This document shows positions 35,241-44,081 of a DNA stretch of 64,000 nt, in pieces. Source of the DNA: Gammaproteobacteria bacterium. Its GTDB lineage: Bacteria > Pseudomonadota > Gammaproteobacteria > Pseudomonadales > Azotimanducaceae. The stretch covers positions 62,001-126,000 of the forward strand of contig VXLL01000014.1 of NCBI GenBank assembly GCA_009841615.1, given 5' to 3'. A program made the position numbers and the translations under genes. The notes beneath the pieces are model-generated. The model saw only the letters and a list, made by a program, of their open reading frames with translations. It was not told the DNA's origin and did no database searches. Positions within the stretch are counted from its first letter, which is position 1, and the number at the start of each line of letters is the position of its first letter.

Positions 35241-38231
35241 ATGAATAAATCAAACTATCAACACGCTATTGCCAGTGCAGAACAATTGCTTTCAGCCGAC
35301 AGGGCACGCCACAGAGTCGAAGGCAACGTTCAATCCGATGTCGAAGCTTTACTACGCGAAATGAACCTTGGGACTCTAGAGGTGCAGTACCAAACCGGCG
35401 AAGGTCCTGTCGACATCTATTTACCGAACCGTCAAACTTTTATCGAAGTAAAGCCTTTTCCTCAGGCTAGAGATCCTGATGCTATCCAAAGTGGACGGGA
35501 TGAATCAGCCAAAGAGCAACTCGACCGCTACGTTCACGCCGAGATCAAGCAAGAGGACATTCTTAGACCCGTAGATCATAGAAATTTTTGGACTGGAATT
35601 CTCACTGACGGAAGGAATTGGCATATTTACGAATATCCACACGAACTTAACAGTAAACCAAGATTAGTAGATTCGCTCATGGTGATCAACGAATCTCAAT
35701 CGTTAGTTAGTGCTCTATACAGTGTAATGGGCGACGAAATGCTTGGTAAAGAATGGATTCCGGCGAAACCTCACGACCTATTCACAACTCGAAAGCAAGA
35801 GCTGGATAAACTGTATTCGGAAATACCCTCAACAGCTGTTGAGTCCACAAACACAAAGTTTAGGCTTTGGTTGGATATGATGAAGGCGTCCGGAATGATT
35901 CCAAATGATGAGCGAGCCCAAGAAAGATTGTTTCTTACTCACTCGTTCTTAATTGTTATCGTGCGGCTTGTGTCTCACTCAATGTCTAGTGGTCGCGATC
36001 CGTGGGAATGGGCTCTTCGCGATGGATTTGCTTCTTGGGTACTAGGGTATTCAAGAGCATGGCATTGGGCCGAACAACTATTCAAGCAAATCGAAGAATA
36101 CGATTGGAAAAAGCGAAGAACGGACGTATTTAGAGATTTGTACCATGAGTTCGTCAGTGAAACAGACCGTAAGCTGTTTGGGGAGTTTTACACACCAGAT
36201 TGGCTTGCAGAGCAGATGGTAGTAGAAGTTTTGGACGAAGAATGGATGAAGCGGTCTATCGATCAAGTGTATGACGAAAGAAAGGACGGTGTAGGTGTCT
36301 TGGATCCTGCTTGCGGTTCGGGTACGTTCCTCTACCACGCGGCGTGGAGACTTGCATCGTCGGAGTATTTAAGGGAACATCCTTATGGAAAACGAGCTGA
36401 CATTATCTGTCGTTTGTTAAATGGAATCGACATACATCCTGTAGCTGTCGAAATTTCGAAGGTCAATATTGAGAGAGCGTTACCTGGGAATCCAACAGAA
36501 GGATCCTCTGCTTTACAAGTATACTTGGGAGACAGTCTACAGATTCATCGCAGAACCGATCTTTTTAACCAGACAGGGATGATGCGTCTCACATCTCCCA
36601 AAGGATCGGAAGCCTACGTACCAATAGACCTTCTACGCGCACCCAGTTTTGACGAGTATTTACGTCGGATGGTCAATGCTGCAACTAAAGACCAAGAACT
36701 GCCGCGAAATGCACCCGCGAATGTTGATCAAGAAAGCCTAAGAACTTTACACAAGCAATTACAGGAAATAATCAAACAAGAAGGGAACTCAGTATGGACA
36801 TGGTACTGCACTAATCTGGCCGGCCCCCACCTCCTAGCAGAGCGCAAAGTGAATCGTATCATTGCGAATCCACCTTGGGTCAAATTTTCAGAGATTCAGG
36901 TATTAGAACGTAAAAAAGCGATCGAAGATTTTGGGAAACATCTCGGCGTACACATGGGTGGAAAGCAAGCACCACATCTTGACATAGCAAAGTTCTTTGT
37001 ACTACACGGTAGGAAACTCTACCTTCAAGATCCGAATACGGATCCCGGCGCTTGGCTTGTTAAGGTTTCTGCATTGCGTGCAGGGCATTGGGAACGATTT
37101 AGAGAATTGCACAAAGACACGTTGAAGCAGAGTGTTGATTTGACAGCCCTACAGCCTTTTGGAGGTGGGGATGCTACACGTTGTTGCATTTTGTTTGAAC
37201 ATTGTCATGTGGAGGAAAATTCGGCATCAAAGCTTGTCGCAAACAAGCGCGTTCAAAAAAAGAGAATTGAACACAGTGAATCGTTAAATCACGCGAAAGA
37301 GAAGTTTGAGCTAGCCGAATCACTTGAGCCTGTACCTCAAGCACCATCAGACTATGCTCGATTACCGATTAGGCAGGGGGCAACTATTGTTCCTCATGTG
37401 CTCGCTCGGCTAGGAGAACTTCCGTCGAGACCGGATCAAACAGGGAGCGTATCCGTTGTAACTGCAAAGTCCTCGCACAAACCATGGCGCGATGTTAAAC
37501 CTCAAAGTGGACAATTATCTGCCGATTGGATCAAAGAGATTTATACCTCCTCTGAGGTGTTGGCGTACGTTACTTTGAAAGAATTACCTAAGGCGATTGT
37601 GCCTATTAGTGATGGACAGTTGATCTCGGAACCGGGAACGGTAAGTAGCTTTTGGAGACGCCTTGACGAACTATGGGACGTTCATCGAGGGCTAGGAAAA
37701 GGCACACCGAAAACGCTACTCTCAAGATTCGATTATTCCAGATTGCTGTCTGTGCAACTGGACATTCGTACTCGAGAACGACGAATGGTTATCTATCCGA
37801 GTTCTGGAGATCATATGCGTGCTGTCCGAGTTGCAGGAGGTTCAGGTTATGTCGATAGCACATTGTTTTGGTTCTTAGTTAAAAGTGCAAAAGAAGCCGG
37901 ATATCTCGTTTCGATTCTAAACTCATCATGTCTCAATCGAGCTTTTTCAGAATCGCGCGAAAGCGGTAGACACTTTCAGTTACATCCATGGAAAAAAGTT
38001 CCTATTCCAAGCTATGACAGTAAAGATCACAGGCATCGTAGGCTTGCTGATCTGTGTGGTAAAGCAGAAGCTCTAGCACGGAAGACTATACGCTCAGCAT
38101 TGAAAGAAAAGCCAAATCTTGGTCAAGTTGGACTGTCTAAGCGAATTCGAGACAATTTGGGTGAATCAGAGATAGGACTTGCAATCAATGACCTAGTCTC
38201 TGAGATTCTTCCAGCTCAAGCACGAGATTAA
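35241..38231 (+). CDS. Type IIG-like restriction-modification protein (nuclease + N6-adenine methyltransferase)
   Basis: A 996-residue single-chain enzyme. The N-terminus has a PD-(D/E)xK nuclease core: GPVDIYLPNRQTFIEVK with D58, E69 and K71. The central methyltransferase has motif I DPACGSGTFLYHAA (from residue 355) and motif IV IANPPWVKF (NPPW at 543-546), the amino-methyltransferase signature for N6-adenine. The C-terminal third, about residues 700-990, would be the target recognition part (SGRHFQLHPWKKVPIPSY is near its end). This is the Eco57I/type IIG layout; an alternative reading is a DISARM class 1-type adenine methylase (DrmMI role), which would be unusual next to drmE. It stands alone on the plus strand. 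All catalytic motifs look intact. Confidence 0.88.
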   Translation: MNKSNYQHAIASAEQLLSADRARHRVEGNVQSDVEALLREMNLGTLEVQYQTGEGPVDIYLPNRQTFIEVKPFPQARDPDAIQSGRDESAKEQLDRYVHAEIKQEDILRPVDHRNFWTGILTDGRNWHIYEYPHELNSKPRLVDSLMVINESQSLVSALYSVMGDEMLGKEWIPAKPHDLFTTRKQELDKLYSEIPSTAVESTNTKFRLWLDMMKASGMIPNDERAQERLFLTHSFLIVIVRLVSHSMSSGRDPWEWALRDGFASWVLGYSRAWHWAEQLFKQIEEYDWKKRRTDVFRDLYHEFVSETDRKLFGEFYTPDWLAEQMVVEVLDEEWMKRSIDQVYDERKDGVGVLDPACGSGTFLYHAAWRLASSEYLREHPYGKRADIICRLLNGIDIHPVAVEISKVNIERALPGNPTEGSSALQVYLGDSLQIHRRTDLFNQTGMMRLTSPKGSEAYVPIDLLRAPSFDEYLRRMVNAATKDQELPRNAPANVDQESLRTLHKQLQEIIKQEGNSVWTWYCTNLAGPHLLAERKVNRIIANPPWVKFSEIQVLERKKAIEDFGKHLGVHMGGKQAPHLDIAKFFVLHGRKLYLQDPNTDPGAWLVKVSALRAGHWERFRELHKDTLKQSVDLTALQPFGGGDATRCCILFEHCHVEENSASKLVANKRVQKKRIEHSESLNHAKEKFELAESLEPVPQAPSDYARLPIRQGATIVPHVLARLGELPSRPDQTGSVSVVTAKSSHKPWRDVKPQSGQLSADWIKEIYTSSEVLAYVTLKELPKAIVPISDGQLISEPGTVSSFWRRLDELWDVHRGLGKGTPKTLLSRFDYSRLLSVQLDIRTRERRMVIYPSSGDHMRAVRVAGGSGYVDSTLFWFLVKSAKEAGYLVSILNSSCLNRAFSESRESGRHFQLHPWKKVPIPSYDSKDHRHRRLADLCGKAEALARKTIRSALKEKPNLGQVGLSKRIRDNLGESEIGLAINDLVSEILPAQARD

Positions 38232-38385
38232 AGTATTAGTTGAAAGAGGCATGGTCCTTGAAATGCACGTACGTTTTAGGACAATCTACCGTACGCAAAT
38301 CCAACTGATTTCATTATTGCCAAAAAGCTCTTTGGTTCGAGCCACAGATCTGCGGACATCCAACAAATCTAGTAGGTTTAATGTC

Positions 38386-39591
38386 CTAAATTTGGTTCCA
38401 GCCGCCACTCAGCGCGTCCAGCATGGCGACTCGAGACTGCCAAATTTCTAACTCGAGTGAGGCTTTAGGTTTTGCAGAGTTGTACCATTTAGATTCTCGT
38501 ACAGGGAAAATCACTTCATCCCAATATCGCTCGTAATCTTGCGGTTTTAGACTTGGCTTAAGGCTAAGTAATCGTTCAAGAGTGCGTTTGTTTACATTGT
38601 TCCAAGGAGTGAAAGTATCAGGCCGTTTTATCGCTAACAGTCGAGCTCCTACGCCAAGACCGTGAGGTTTACCGTTCAAAGCTTCTTTGAATCCCTCTAC
38701 ATATTTCATATAGTCTTCTCGGTACACGACACCATTGTTGGGAATATGGTCTAACCCTTCCCCCAATGTTTGTAGTTGGTTACCATTGACATTACCGTAA
38801 ATGATTTGGGTGAAGTTCCCATAAGCTCTCGCGCGTCCAAAATATCCGATTTCAATTTCGGAAAACTTTCCTTCCTTTGGATGATGCGATCCGGCAAGAC
38901 CTCGCCTTGTGTTAGGAGGGAGTTGATGAAATGGTATGTCTTTTTCGAAATCTTCTAGTGCATACTTCAGCAACATCACGGCTTCCTTTCTCTGACGAAT
39001 TGTTGAACAATTTTGAATTTGCTTGTAATACTCCTTCCAAGTCCACGACAACAATTCACTCTCTACCGTTCTCTCTTTACCTTCGATTATCTGCCTCCTA
39101 TTCCATTGTTCTCGGTAAGTGTTCAGACGACTTCTTGAGACGACTTGTGCTTGATCGTAGTAAGATCGAACGATCTCTAAAGCTCTAGTCTTTAACACTT
39201 CTGAGTCCTGTTCTCGACTACTTACGTGCAGCATCAACTCAGTATTGTTTGTCATTCCTCCTACGGTCAGGTTTGCGCTTCCTACAAGTAAGTCCCATTC
39301 TTTACCAGACCAGAACACATAGACCTTAGGATGAAATACGCAGCTCGTCTTTTCGTCAAAAATGAACTTGATATTCGATCTGTTTCTTACGCACCAGTCA
39401 AGAACCTCCCAATGTGTTTGAGAAAAGTGAGTACCAATGACCCCGTACTCAATCTTACTCTTGGCATTTATGAAACTCTCAAACACTTTCGTTCGGTGAC
39501 TGGCCCACGCGACAGCAAATGCGACCTTGCTATGTTTCGAAGTCAGTTCGATTAATTTTGATGATGTTTCTTGACTGTTAAGAAGTTTCAC
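38386..39591 (-). CDS. PLD-family nuclease-like protein of the defence island
   Basis: A 401-residue protein. The N-terminal domain has a single phospholipase-D-type half-site: FHPKVYVF with H87 and K89, followed by LLVGSANLTVGG containing the conserved GSxN (S105, N107). One such motif per chain means activity would need a dimer. The C-terminal part has ARLLAIKRPDTFTPWNNVN and a YERYWDEVIFPV segment, known from PLD-domain restriction-type proteins. It faces away from the C5 methyltransferase gene (divergent, about 240 bases). DISARM normally includes a PLD protein, DrmC, but this one is longer than the usual DrmC and is not in its position behind drmB, so its identity as drmC is uncertain. 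Confidence 0.8.
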   Translation of the reverse strand: MKLLNSQETSSKLIELTSKHSKVAFAVAWASHRTKVFESFINAKSKIEYGVIGTHFSQTHWEVLDWCVRNRSNIKFIFDEKTSCVFHPKVYVFWSGKEWDLLVGSANLTVGGMTNNTELMLHVSSREQDSEVLKTRALEIVRSYYDQAQVVSRSRLNTYREQWNRRQIIEGKERTVESELLSWTWKEYYKQIQNCSTIRQRKEAVMLLKYALEDFEKDIPFHQLPPNTRRGLAGSHHPKEGKFSEIEIGYFGRARAYGNFTQIIYGNVNGNQLQTLGEGLDHIPNNGVVYREDYMKYVEGFKEALNGKPHGLGVGARLLAIKRPDTFTPWNNVNKRTLERLLSLKPSLKPQDYERYWDEVIFPVRESKWYNSAKPKASLELEIWQSRVAMLDALSGGWNQI

Positions 39592-39828
39592 TTCACATTA
39601 TTCCTTGTTGTGCTGTCGAAAGAAAACAAAACATTTTAGTAAGAGTTGGTTCGAAGCATTGGTGAGATTATTCGACGCTTCCCGTTTCAGTAAGCAAGAC
39701 ATCATGAAGTGCCCGATTTCAAAGACAAAATTGCCACTACGCTAAAATTTGTGCAAATAATCTACATCATGAGCTTAGAGTTATGAAGAATCTGACAGGG
39801 ACTAGTGTCGTTCAGCAGTGAGACTTCT

Positions 39829-41016
39829 ATGACAGCCGATTCTCCTGTTCGAAGATTCATTCTGCAAAACCATGCTGGAGTTTCTCCACGGAAGGTCGGG
39901 ATCAACTGTTTTTGCCCACACAAGTTTGCCCCAAGTACTAAAGGGGACGACTTCACTTTCATCGATCTCTTCTCTGGTATTGGTGGGCTTCGTAAAGCGT
40001 TCGAGACTATTGGTGGAAAATGTGTCTTTTCATCTGAAATCGATCACTTTTGTCAGACGACATACAACGCAAATTACGGAGATCACCATGTTGTAGCAGG
40101 GGACATCACAAAAATTGGGTCTAAAGAGATTCCGCCACACGATATGCTTCTTGCCGGATTTCCCTGTCAACCATTCTCACTCGCTGGTGTTTCCAAGAAA
40201 AACGCTTTAAATCAGCCCCACGGTTTCCGTTGTGAAACTCAAGGCACTTTGTTCTTTGATGTCGTCCGTATCCTAGCCGATTGCCGCCCCCGTTGCTTTC
40301 TGCTAGAAAACGTTAAAAATCTCGTCAATCACGACCGGGGTCGAACGTTTCGTGTGATCAGGGAAACTCTACAGGATACACTGGGCTACCGAGTGCATGA
40401 ACGGGTGCTCAACGCAAGGTTTTGGGTTCCCCAACATCGAGAACGCATCTTTATTGCTGGTTTTCGCGATGATACTGGATTCTCTTTTGACAGCATGAGG
40501 TTGCCAGAAACCTCCAGCCCAAAGCTCGAGTCGATTTTACATCCTGAAAATGGAACGGAGGATCCTGAAATTCGCTTCACGGAAGGTCGACTCGCCAAAG
40601 TTCACTCTCGATATACGTTGTCCGAGCATCTATGGGATTATCTTCGAGCCTACGCAGAGAAACACCGTCGAAAAGGTAATGGTTTTGGTTATGGTCTCTT
40701 TGGTCCGGATGATGTTGCTAGAACGTTGTCAGCTAGATATTTCAAAGATGGATCTGAGATTCTTATTCGACAACGTAAAAATAAACGCCCTCGTCGATTG
40801 ACACCTCGTGAATGTGCGCGTCTCATGGGCTTTGACCAAATTGGACGCGCACCTTTTCAAATTCCAGTATCGGACACTCAAGCATATAAACAATTCGGAA
40901 ACGCAGTGGTAGTTCCAGTAGCAGAAGCGGTAGCACGACATATGGAACCTTTTATCAAATCAGGGTCAGAAGATGTCACGATCCAAGCTCAAGTAGCGTT
41001 GAAACATCGAATTTAG
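39829..41016 (+). CDS. DNA (cytosine-5) methyltransferase, candidate DISARM DrmMII, predicted CCWGG-type
   Basis: About 395 residues from ATG 39829 (an in-frame GTG lies at 39805). Motif order is complete: I FIDLFSGIGGLRKAF, IV GFPCQPFSLAG with the catalytic C113, VI LLENVKNLV, VIII QHRERIFIAGFR, IX ARLMGFD and X QFGNAVVVPVAEAV. It transfers a methyl group from SAM to C5 of cytosine. The next gene, 18 bases on, is an EcoRII homologue, and EcoRII-type systems recognise CCWGG; the characterised class 2 DISARM methyltransferase is also reported to methylate CCWGG. CCWGG is therefore the predicted target, by inference. N-terminal 40 residues before motif I contain a short Cys/His pair (CFCPHKF) that M.EcoRII-type enzymes may share. 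Confidence 0.93.
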   Translation: MTADSPVRRFILQNHAGVSPRKVGINCFCPHKFAPSTKGDDFTFIDLFSGIGGLRKAFETIGGKCVFSSEIDHFCQTTYNANYGDHHVVAGDITKIGSKEIPPHDMLLAGFPCQPFSLAGVSKKNALNQPHGFRCETQGTLFFDVVRILADCRPRCFLLENVKNLVNHDRGRTFRVIRETLQDTLGYRVHERVLNARFWVPQHRERIFIAGFRDDTGFSFDSMRLPETSSPKLESILHPENGTEDPEIRFTEGRLAKVHSRYTLSEHLWDYLRAYAEKHRRKGNGFGYGLFGPDDVARTLSARYFKDGSEILIRQRKNKRPRRLTPRECARLMGFDQIGRAPFQIPVSDTQAYKQFGNAVVVPVAEAVARHMEPFIKSGSEDVTIQAQVALKHRI

Positions 41017-41034
41017 CTAATATCACAATAGAAA

Positions 41035-42249
41035 ATGGCACTGATAGACCTCACAGACTGGCTAGTAGAGAACCATTTCTCCCAAGACAATATCGCTTGG
41101 TGCGTTAAGAGACTTTCTGGTAACGACACGTTTGCCACTAGCTCCCATCAGGCAGGTATATACATGCCCCGCCAGTTTATGTTTGAAGTATTTCCTTCAA
41201 TCGATCGTTCTGCCGATGTTAATCCCGATGTTTCCTTTGACCTGTACATCGATTCACACGCCGGTTACTACAACGCGCGCGCGGTCTACTACAACCAAAA
41301 GTCTCGCAACGAAGTTCGAATCACTCGCCTTGGAGGTGCTACGTCTCCCTTACTCGATTCCGAAAGCACTGGTGCGCTTTCAATATTTTCGTTCAATCGT
41401 ACTAACTCAGCAAACATAGTACAGTGTAATGTATGGGTTTGTAACTCGGTGTTGGAGGAAGATGTCATATTAGATTCTGTTGGATGGGTTGAACCCGGTT
41501 CTTTTCGCGTCGTTGGATTTGACGGGCTTCCTTTAGATTCGGAAACTGGTCGTGAATGCAACCTGAATCATGACAATATTCCTTCGAAGTGGTTCGATTC
41601 GTTTCCCAGTGTCGACGAAGTAATTGAGAAAGTAGTCGAACTTTGCTCTTTTGACACTCTGGATGCCGATGAGCGGCTTATCCGTAGACGAGAATGCGAG
41701 TATGAGCTTTTTCGGAAAATCGAAGAGATTCTAACTTTACCTATCGTCCGACAAGGGTTTGAAACGGTAGAAGAATTTGTGTCAATTGCACAAGCGACAC
41801 TTCAAAGGCGTCGTGTTCGTTCCGGTCGCTCTTTGGAACTACACATGCGCCAAATCCTTAAAGAGGAAGGGTTACAAGAACACAAGGAATTCAGCTATAA
41901 CGTCGAAACTGAGAACGGAAAGCGAACGGACTTCCTCTTTCCGACCAAAGTATGTTACGACGATACCAGCTTCCCATCCGAACACCTTCGGATGTTGGCA
42001 GTCATGACCACCTGTCGTGAGCGATGGCGTACCATCATTTCCGTTGCGAAACGAATATCGGTCAAGCATCTTCTCACACTTCAACAGGGAATTTCTGTTG
42101 AGCAATTTTCAGAAATGAAAAATGCAGGGGTGCAATTGGTGGTGCCAACCGGACAGATCGCTTCCTATCCGCCTCCTCTGCGTGAAGAATTGACCACGAT
42201 AGAGAGTTTTGTTGGAGATATACGTCTCCTCAAGTCGGAGCATCACTAA
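41035..42249 (+). CDS. EcoRII-family endonuclease with altered active site (probably catalytically dead)
   Basis: A 404-residue protein, the same length as EcoRII, in an apparent operon with the C5 methyltransferase. The N-terminal half resembles the EcoRII effector-binding domain and the C-terminal half (from about residue 265, RSGRSLELHMRQILKEEG) the catalytic domain. Numbering runs parallel to EcoRII: D299 (in TDFLFP) and Y308 are present, as is R330. The segment that in EcoRII reads LAVKTTCKDRWR is LAVMTTCRERWR here, so K324 is Met (codon ATG at 42004-42006) and K328 is Arg. K324 is the PD-(D/E)xK lysine, so cleavage should be abolished or very weak. The rest of the frame is intact and well conserved, for example KHLLTLQQGISVEQF and LVVP, arguing against simple decay. 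Confidence 0.9.
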   Translation: MALIDLTDWLVENHFSQDNIAWCVKRLSGNDTFATSSHQAGIYMPRQFMFEVFPSIDRSADVNPDVSFDLYIDSHAGYYNARAVYYNQKSRNEVRITRLGGATSPLLDSESTGALSIFSFNRTNSANIVQCNVWVCNSVLEEDVILDSVGWVEPGSFRVVGFDGLPLDSETGRECNLNHDNIPSKWFDSFPSVDEVIEKVVELCSFDTLDADERLIRRRECEYELFRKIEEILTLPIVRQGFETVEEFVSIAQATLQRRRVRSGRSLELHMRQILKEEGLQEHKEFSYNVETENGKRTDFLFPTKVCYDDTSFPSEHLRMLAVMTTCRERWRTIISVAKRISVKHLLTLQQGISVEQFSEMKNAGVQLVVPTGQIASYPPPLREELTTIESFVGDIRLLKSEHH

Positions 42250-42957
42250 TCGAGCTAAAACTCTAGTTACCTAGCGTCTAACAAATGAATGTTGTACGCA
42301 AATCGTTTTATTACACTCTCTTATAGGTGAGTCTTAGATCTGTGAAGAAATTATCTGTAGCAATGTCGTCTGAACTCGCCAGCAAAGTACTACGTATTAA
42401 TCACGGAATCGTCTACTCCAACGTTTTAAGAGACCAACTTGTCGATTCCCCCGCGAATAACGGTGTTTGGGCCTGTCAAGAAGGCTTACGACGGAGACGT
42501 GCACTCCGTCCAAAGTTCGATTTGTGACATCGACTAGTCATGAGCAACGATGAGTCTTTCGAACGGCTATATTGGTTTGACTCTCCACCATTCGAGACAT
42601 TTGGCTCATTCTAAGGTACGACCACTAAGAACGACAGAGAATCACCGTAAATTGGACCAAAAGAATGATTACCATTAAGCGAAGAGGGTCCCCACAGAAT
42701 CGCTGCCCACAGATTGGGAGACAAAGTCAGCTTAGCCAACCGATATACGGTGTCAAACCTCATCATAACTGGAAACCTTTTCCTTGCGGGGACCGCTACC
42801 CAAGTAGTAGCTAAAAAAATCGGTACTTACACTACCGGACCCGGTAAATATGTTTTGAACGTTCGAACGTCCACGTTCTCGCGTTGTGTCTTTAAATTTC
42901 AAATGACATTCGATCAATCCAACGAAATGTGACGTACGATAATTGTCCTGCCTCACA
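42250..42957. other. Non-coding stretch inside the defence island
   Basis: About 700 bases between the EcoRII homologue and the convergent glycosylase gene. Short open frames exist but have no recognisable protein. A stretch around 42690-42830 keeps a readable frame over some 45 codons but I could not assign it to a family. Confidence 0.45.
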
Positions 42958-43632
42958 TCATTGACGAATTTTCCGACCGAATTGACAAAGTGATAAAAGC
43001 ATGCACCTTTCGCAGCGAGGTCTTCGTGCGCGACAAATCGCGCGGCCGTGTGCAAGAGAGTTTACATGATAGTCGAATCGGAGATGAGGAGGCACGACGA
43101 CGGAGAGTTCTGTATCGACAACTGCAGGATCAGCTGTAGTAACAAGACCTAATCGATATGCAACTCTTGCAGAGTGGGTGTCGACGGGTAGTACTTGACG
43201 ACCCAAACTATACATCAAAATACACTTTGCGGACTTCACGCCGATTCCAGGAAGGGACATCAGGTAACTCTGAGCGCGTTCATCGTCATAGTCAAACAAG
43301 GAGTCAAGGGACACTCTACCGAAGTCTTGGTTCAAACGAGTCGCGATCTGCTTGAGGCGAATTGCCCGATGTCGATATAGCCCTGCGTCGAGAATGAGAT
43401 TCTCTAGAATGGAAAGGGGTATCTCGAGTAATTGATTCCAGTCTGGGATCGCAGACTTTACACGGTCGTAGACACGTTCATAGTTAATACTGTTCGTCAT
43501 CTGTGAAAGAAGAATAAATACTAATTCGTCGAGAGGATCGGACTTGTTGTTCAGTAACGGTGAGTGATAGCTCGCCTTCATTCGGGCAATGCTAATCGCT
43601 GCCCTCTTTTTTCTTGTTCTGAGTGTGTGCAT
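42958..43632 (-). CDS. HhH-GPD DNA glycosylase, endonuclease III / mismatch-glycosylase type
   Basis: About 224 residues from ATG 43632 (alternatives: GTG 43686 and ATG 43581). The helix-hairpin-helix reads LPGIGVKSAKCILM with the catalytic lysine K133, and 18 residues later the catalytic aspartate D151 in VLPVDTHSARVAYRLGL, the same spacing as K120/D138 of E. coli Nth. A [4Fe-4S] cluster motif C-x6-C-x2-C-x5-C (CRARRPRCERCMLLSLC) closes the protein. The N-terminus is basic. It removes damaged or mismatched bases; lysine indicates a bifunctional glycosylase/lyase. Next to a C5 methyltransferase operon, a role in repairing T:G mismatches from 5mC deamination, as for Mig.MthI or, by a different mechanism, Vsr, is plausible inference. 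Confidence 0.88.
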   Translation of the reverse strand: MHTLRTRKKRAAISIARMKASYHSPLLNNKSDPLDELVFILLSQMTNSINYERVYDRVKSAIPDWNQLLEIPLSILENLILDAGLYRHRAIRLKQIATRLNQDFGRVSLDSLFDYDDERAQSYLMSLPGIGVKSAKCILMYSLGRQVLPVDTHSARVAYRLGLVTTADPAVVDTELSVVVPPHLRFDYHVNSLAHGRAICRARRPRCERCMLLSLCQFGRKIRQ

Positions 43633-43686
43633 TCTCGGTATTGTTACAGGTTTTTCCTTTTGACGCTTGAGGTTCGCCACACACAC

Positions 43687-44081
43687 ACAACTTTGCGATA
43701 ACAGACTTCAAATGTACACTTCAGCTTCATGACTAGATGTTTGGCCGTTGAGGAACCAAATTCTTGGGAACAGGATTCGACATCTTTCCACATACGCTAC
43801 GTGATTAAATTGTTTGAAGTTCCGTTTAACCAGGAAGTCGAGCAACAAATGCTCAAATTTACCACATTGTTTTTCTTCCAATCGACGTATATGTTAAATC
43901 AAATTCATACCACATACGTTCGTTGACAGATGGGGTTCCCTCTTACTAGTTGAAAGAAATTTAGGAGCGGAACACGAACGGTTGTACTTTGTAAAATGCG
44001 TTTTTTTCATATTTAGTTGTCAAGTAGTACTTTCAGATCGTAGGTCGTAGAGGTTTGTTTGAGTCTGACTAAGTACAAATT
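43687..44081. other. Non-coding stretch upstream of drmE
   Basis: About 395 bases that should hold the promoter of the drmE-helicase-drmA-drmB operon and that of the divergent glycosylase gene. AT-rich near 43990-44020; no clear promoter pair or operator identified. Confidence 0.45.

Noticed and set aside
43729-43926. 65-codon frame upstream of drmE
   Set aside because: No ribosome binding site and no similarity; likely part of the operon leader.
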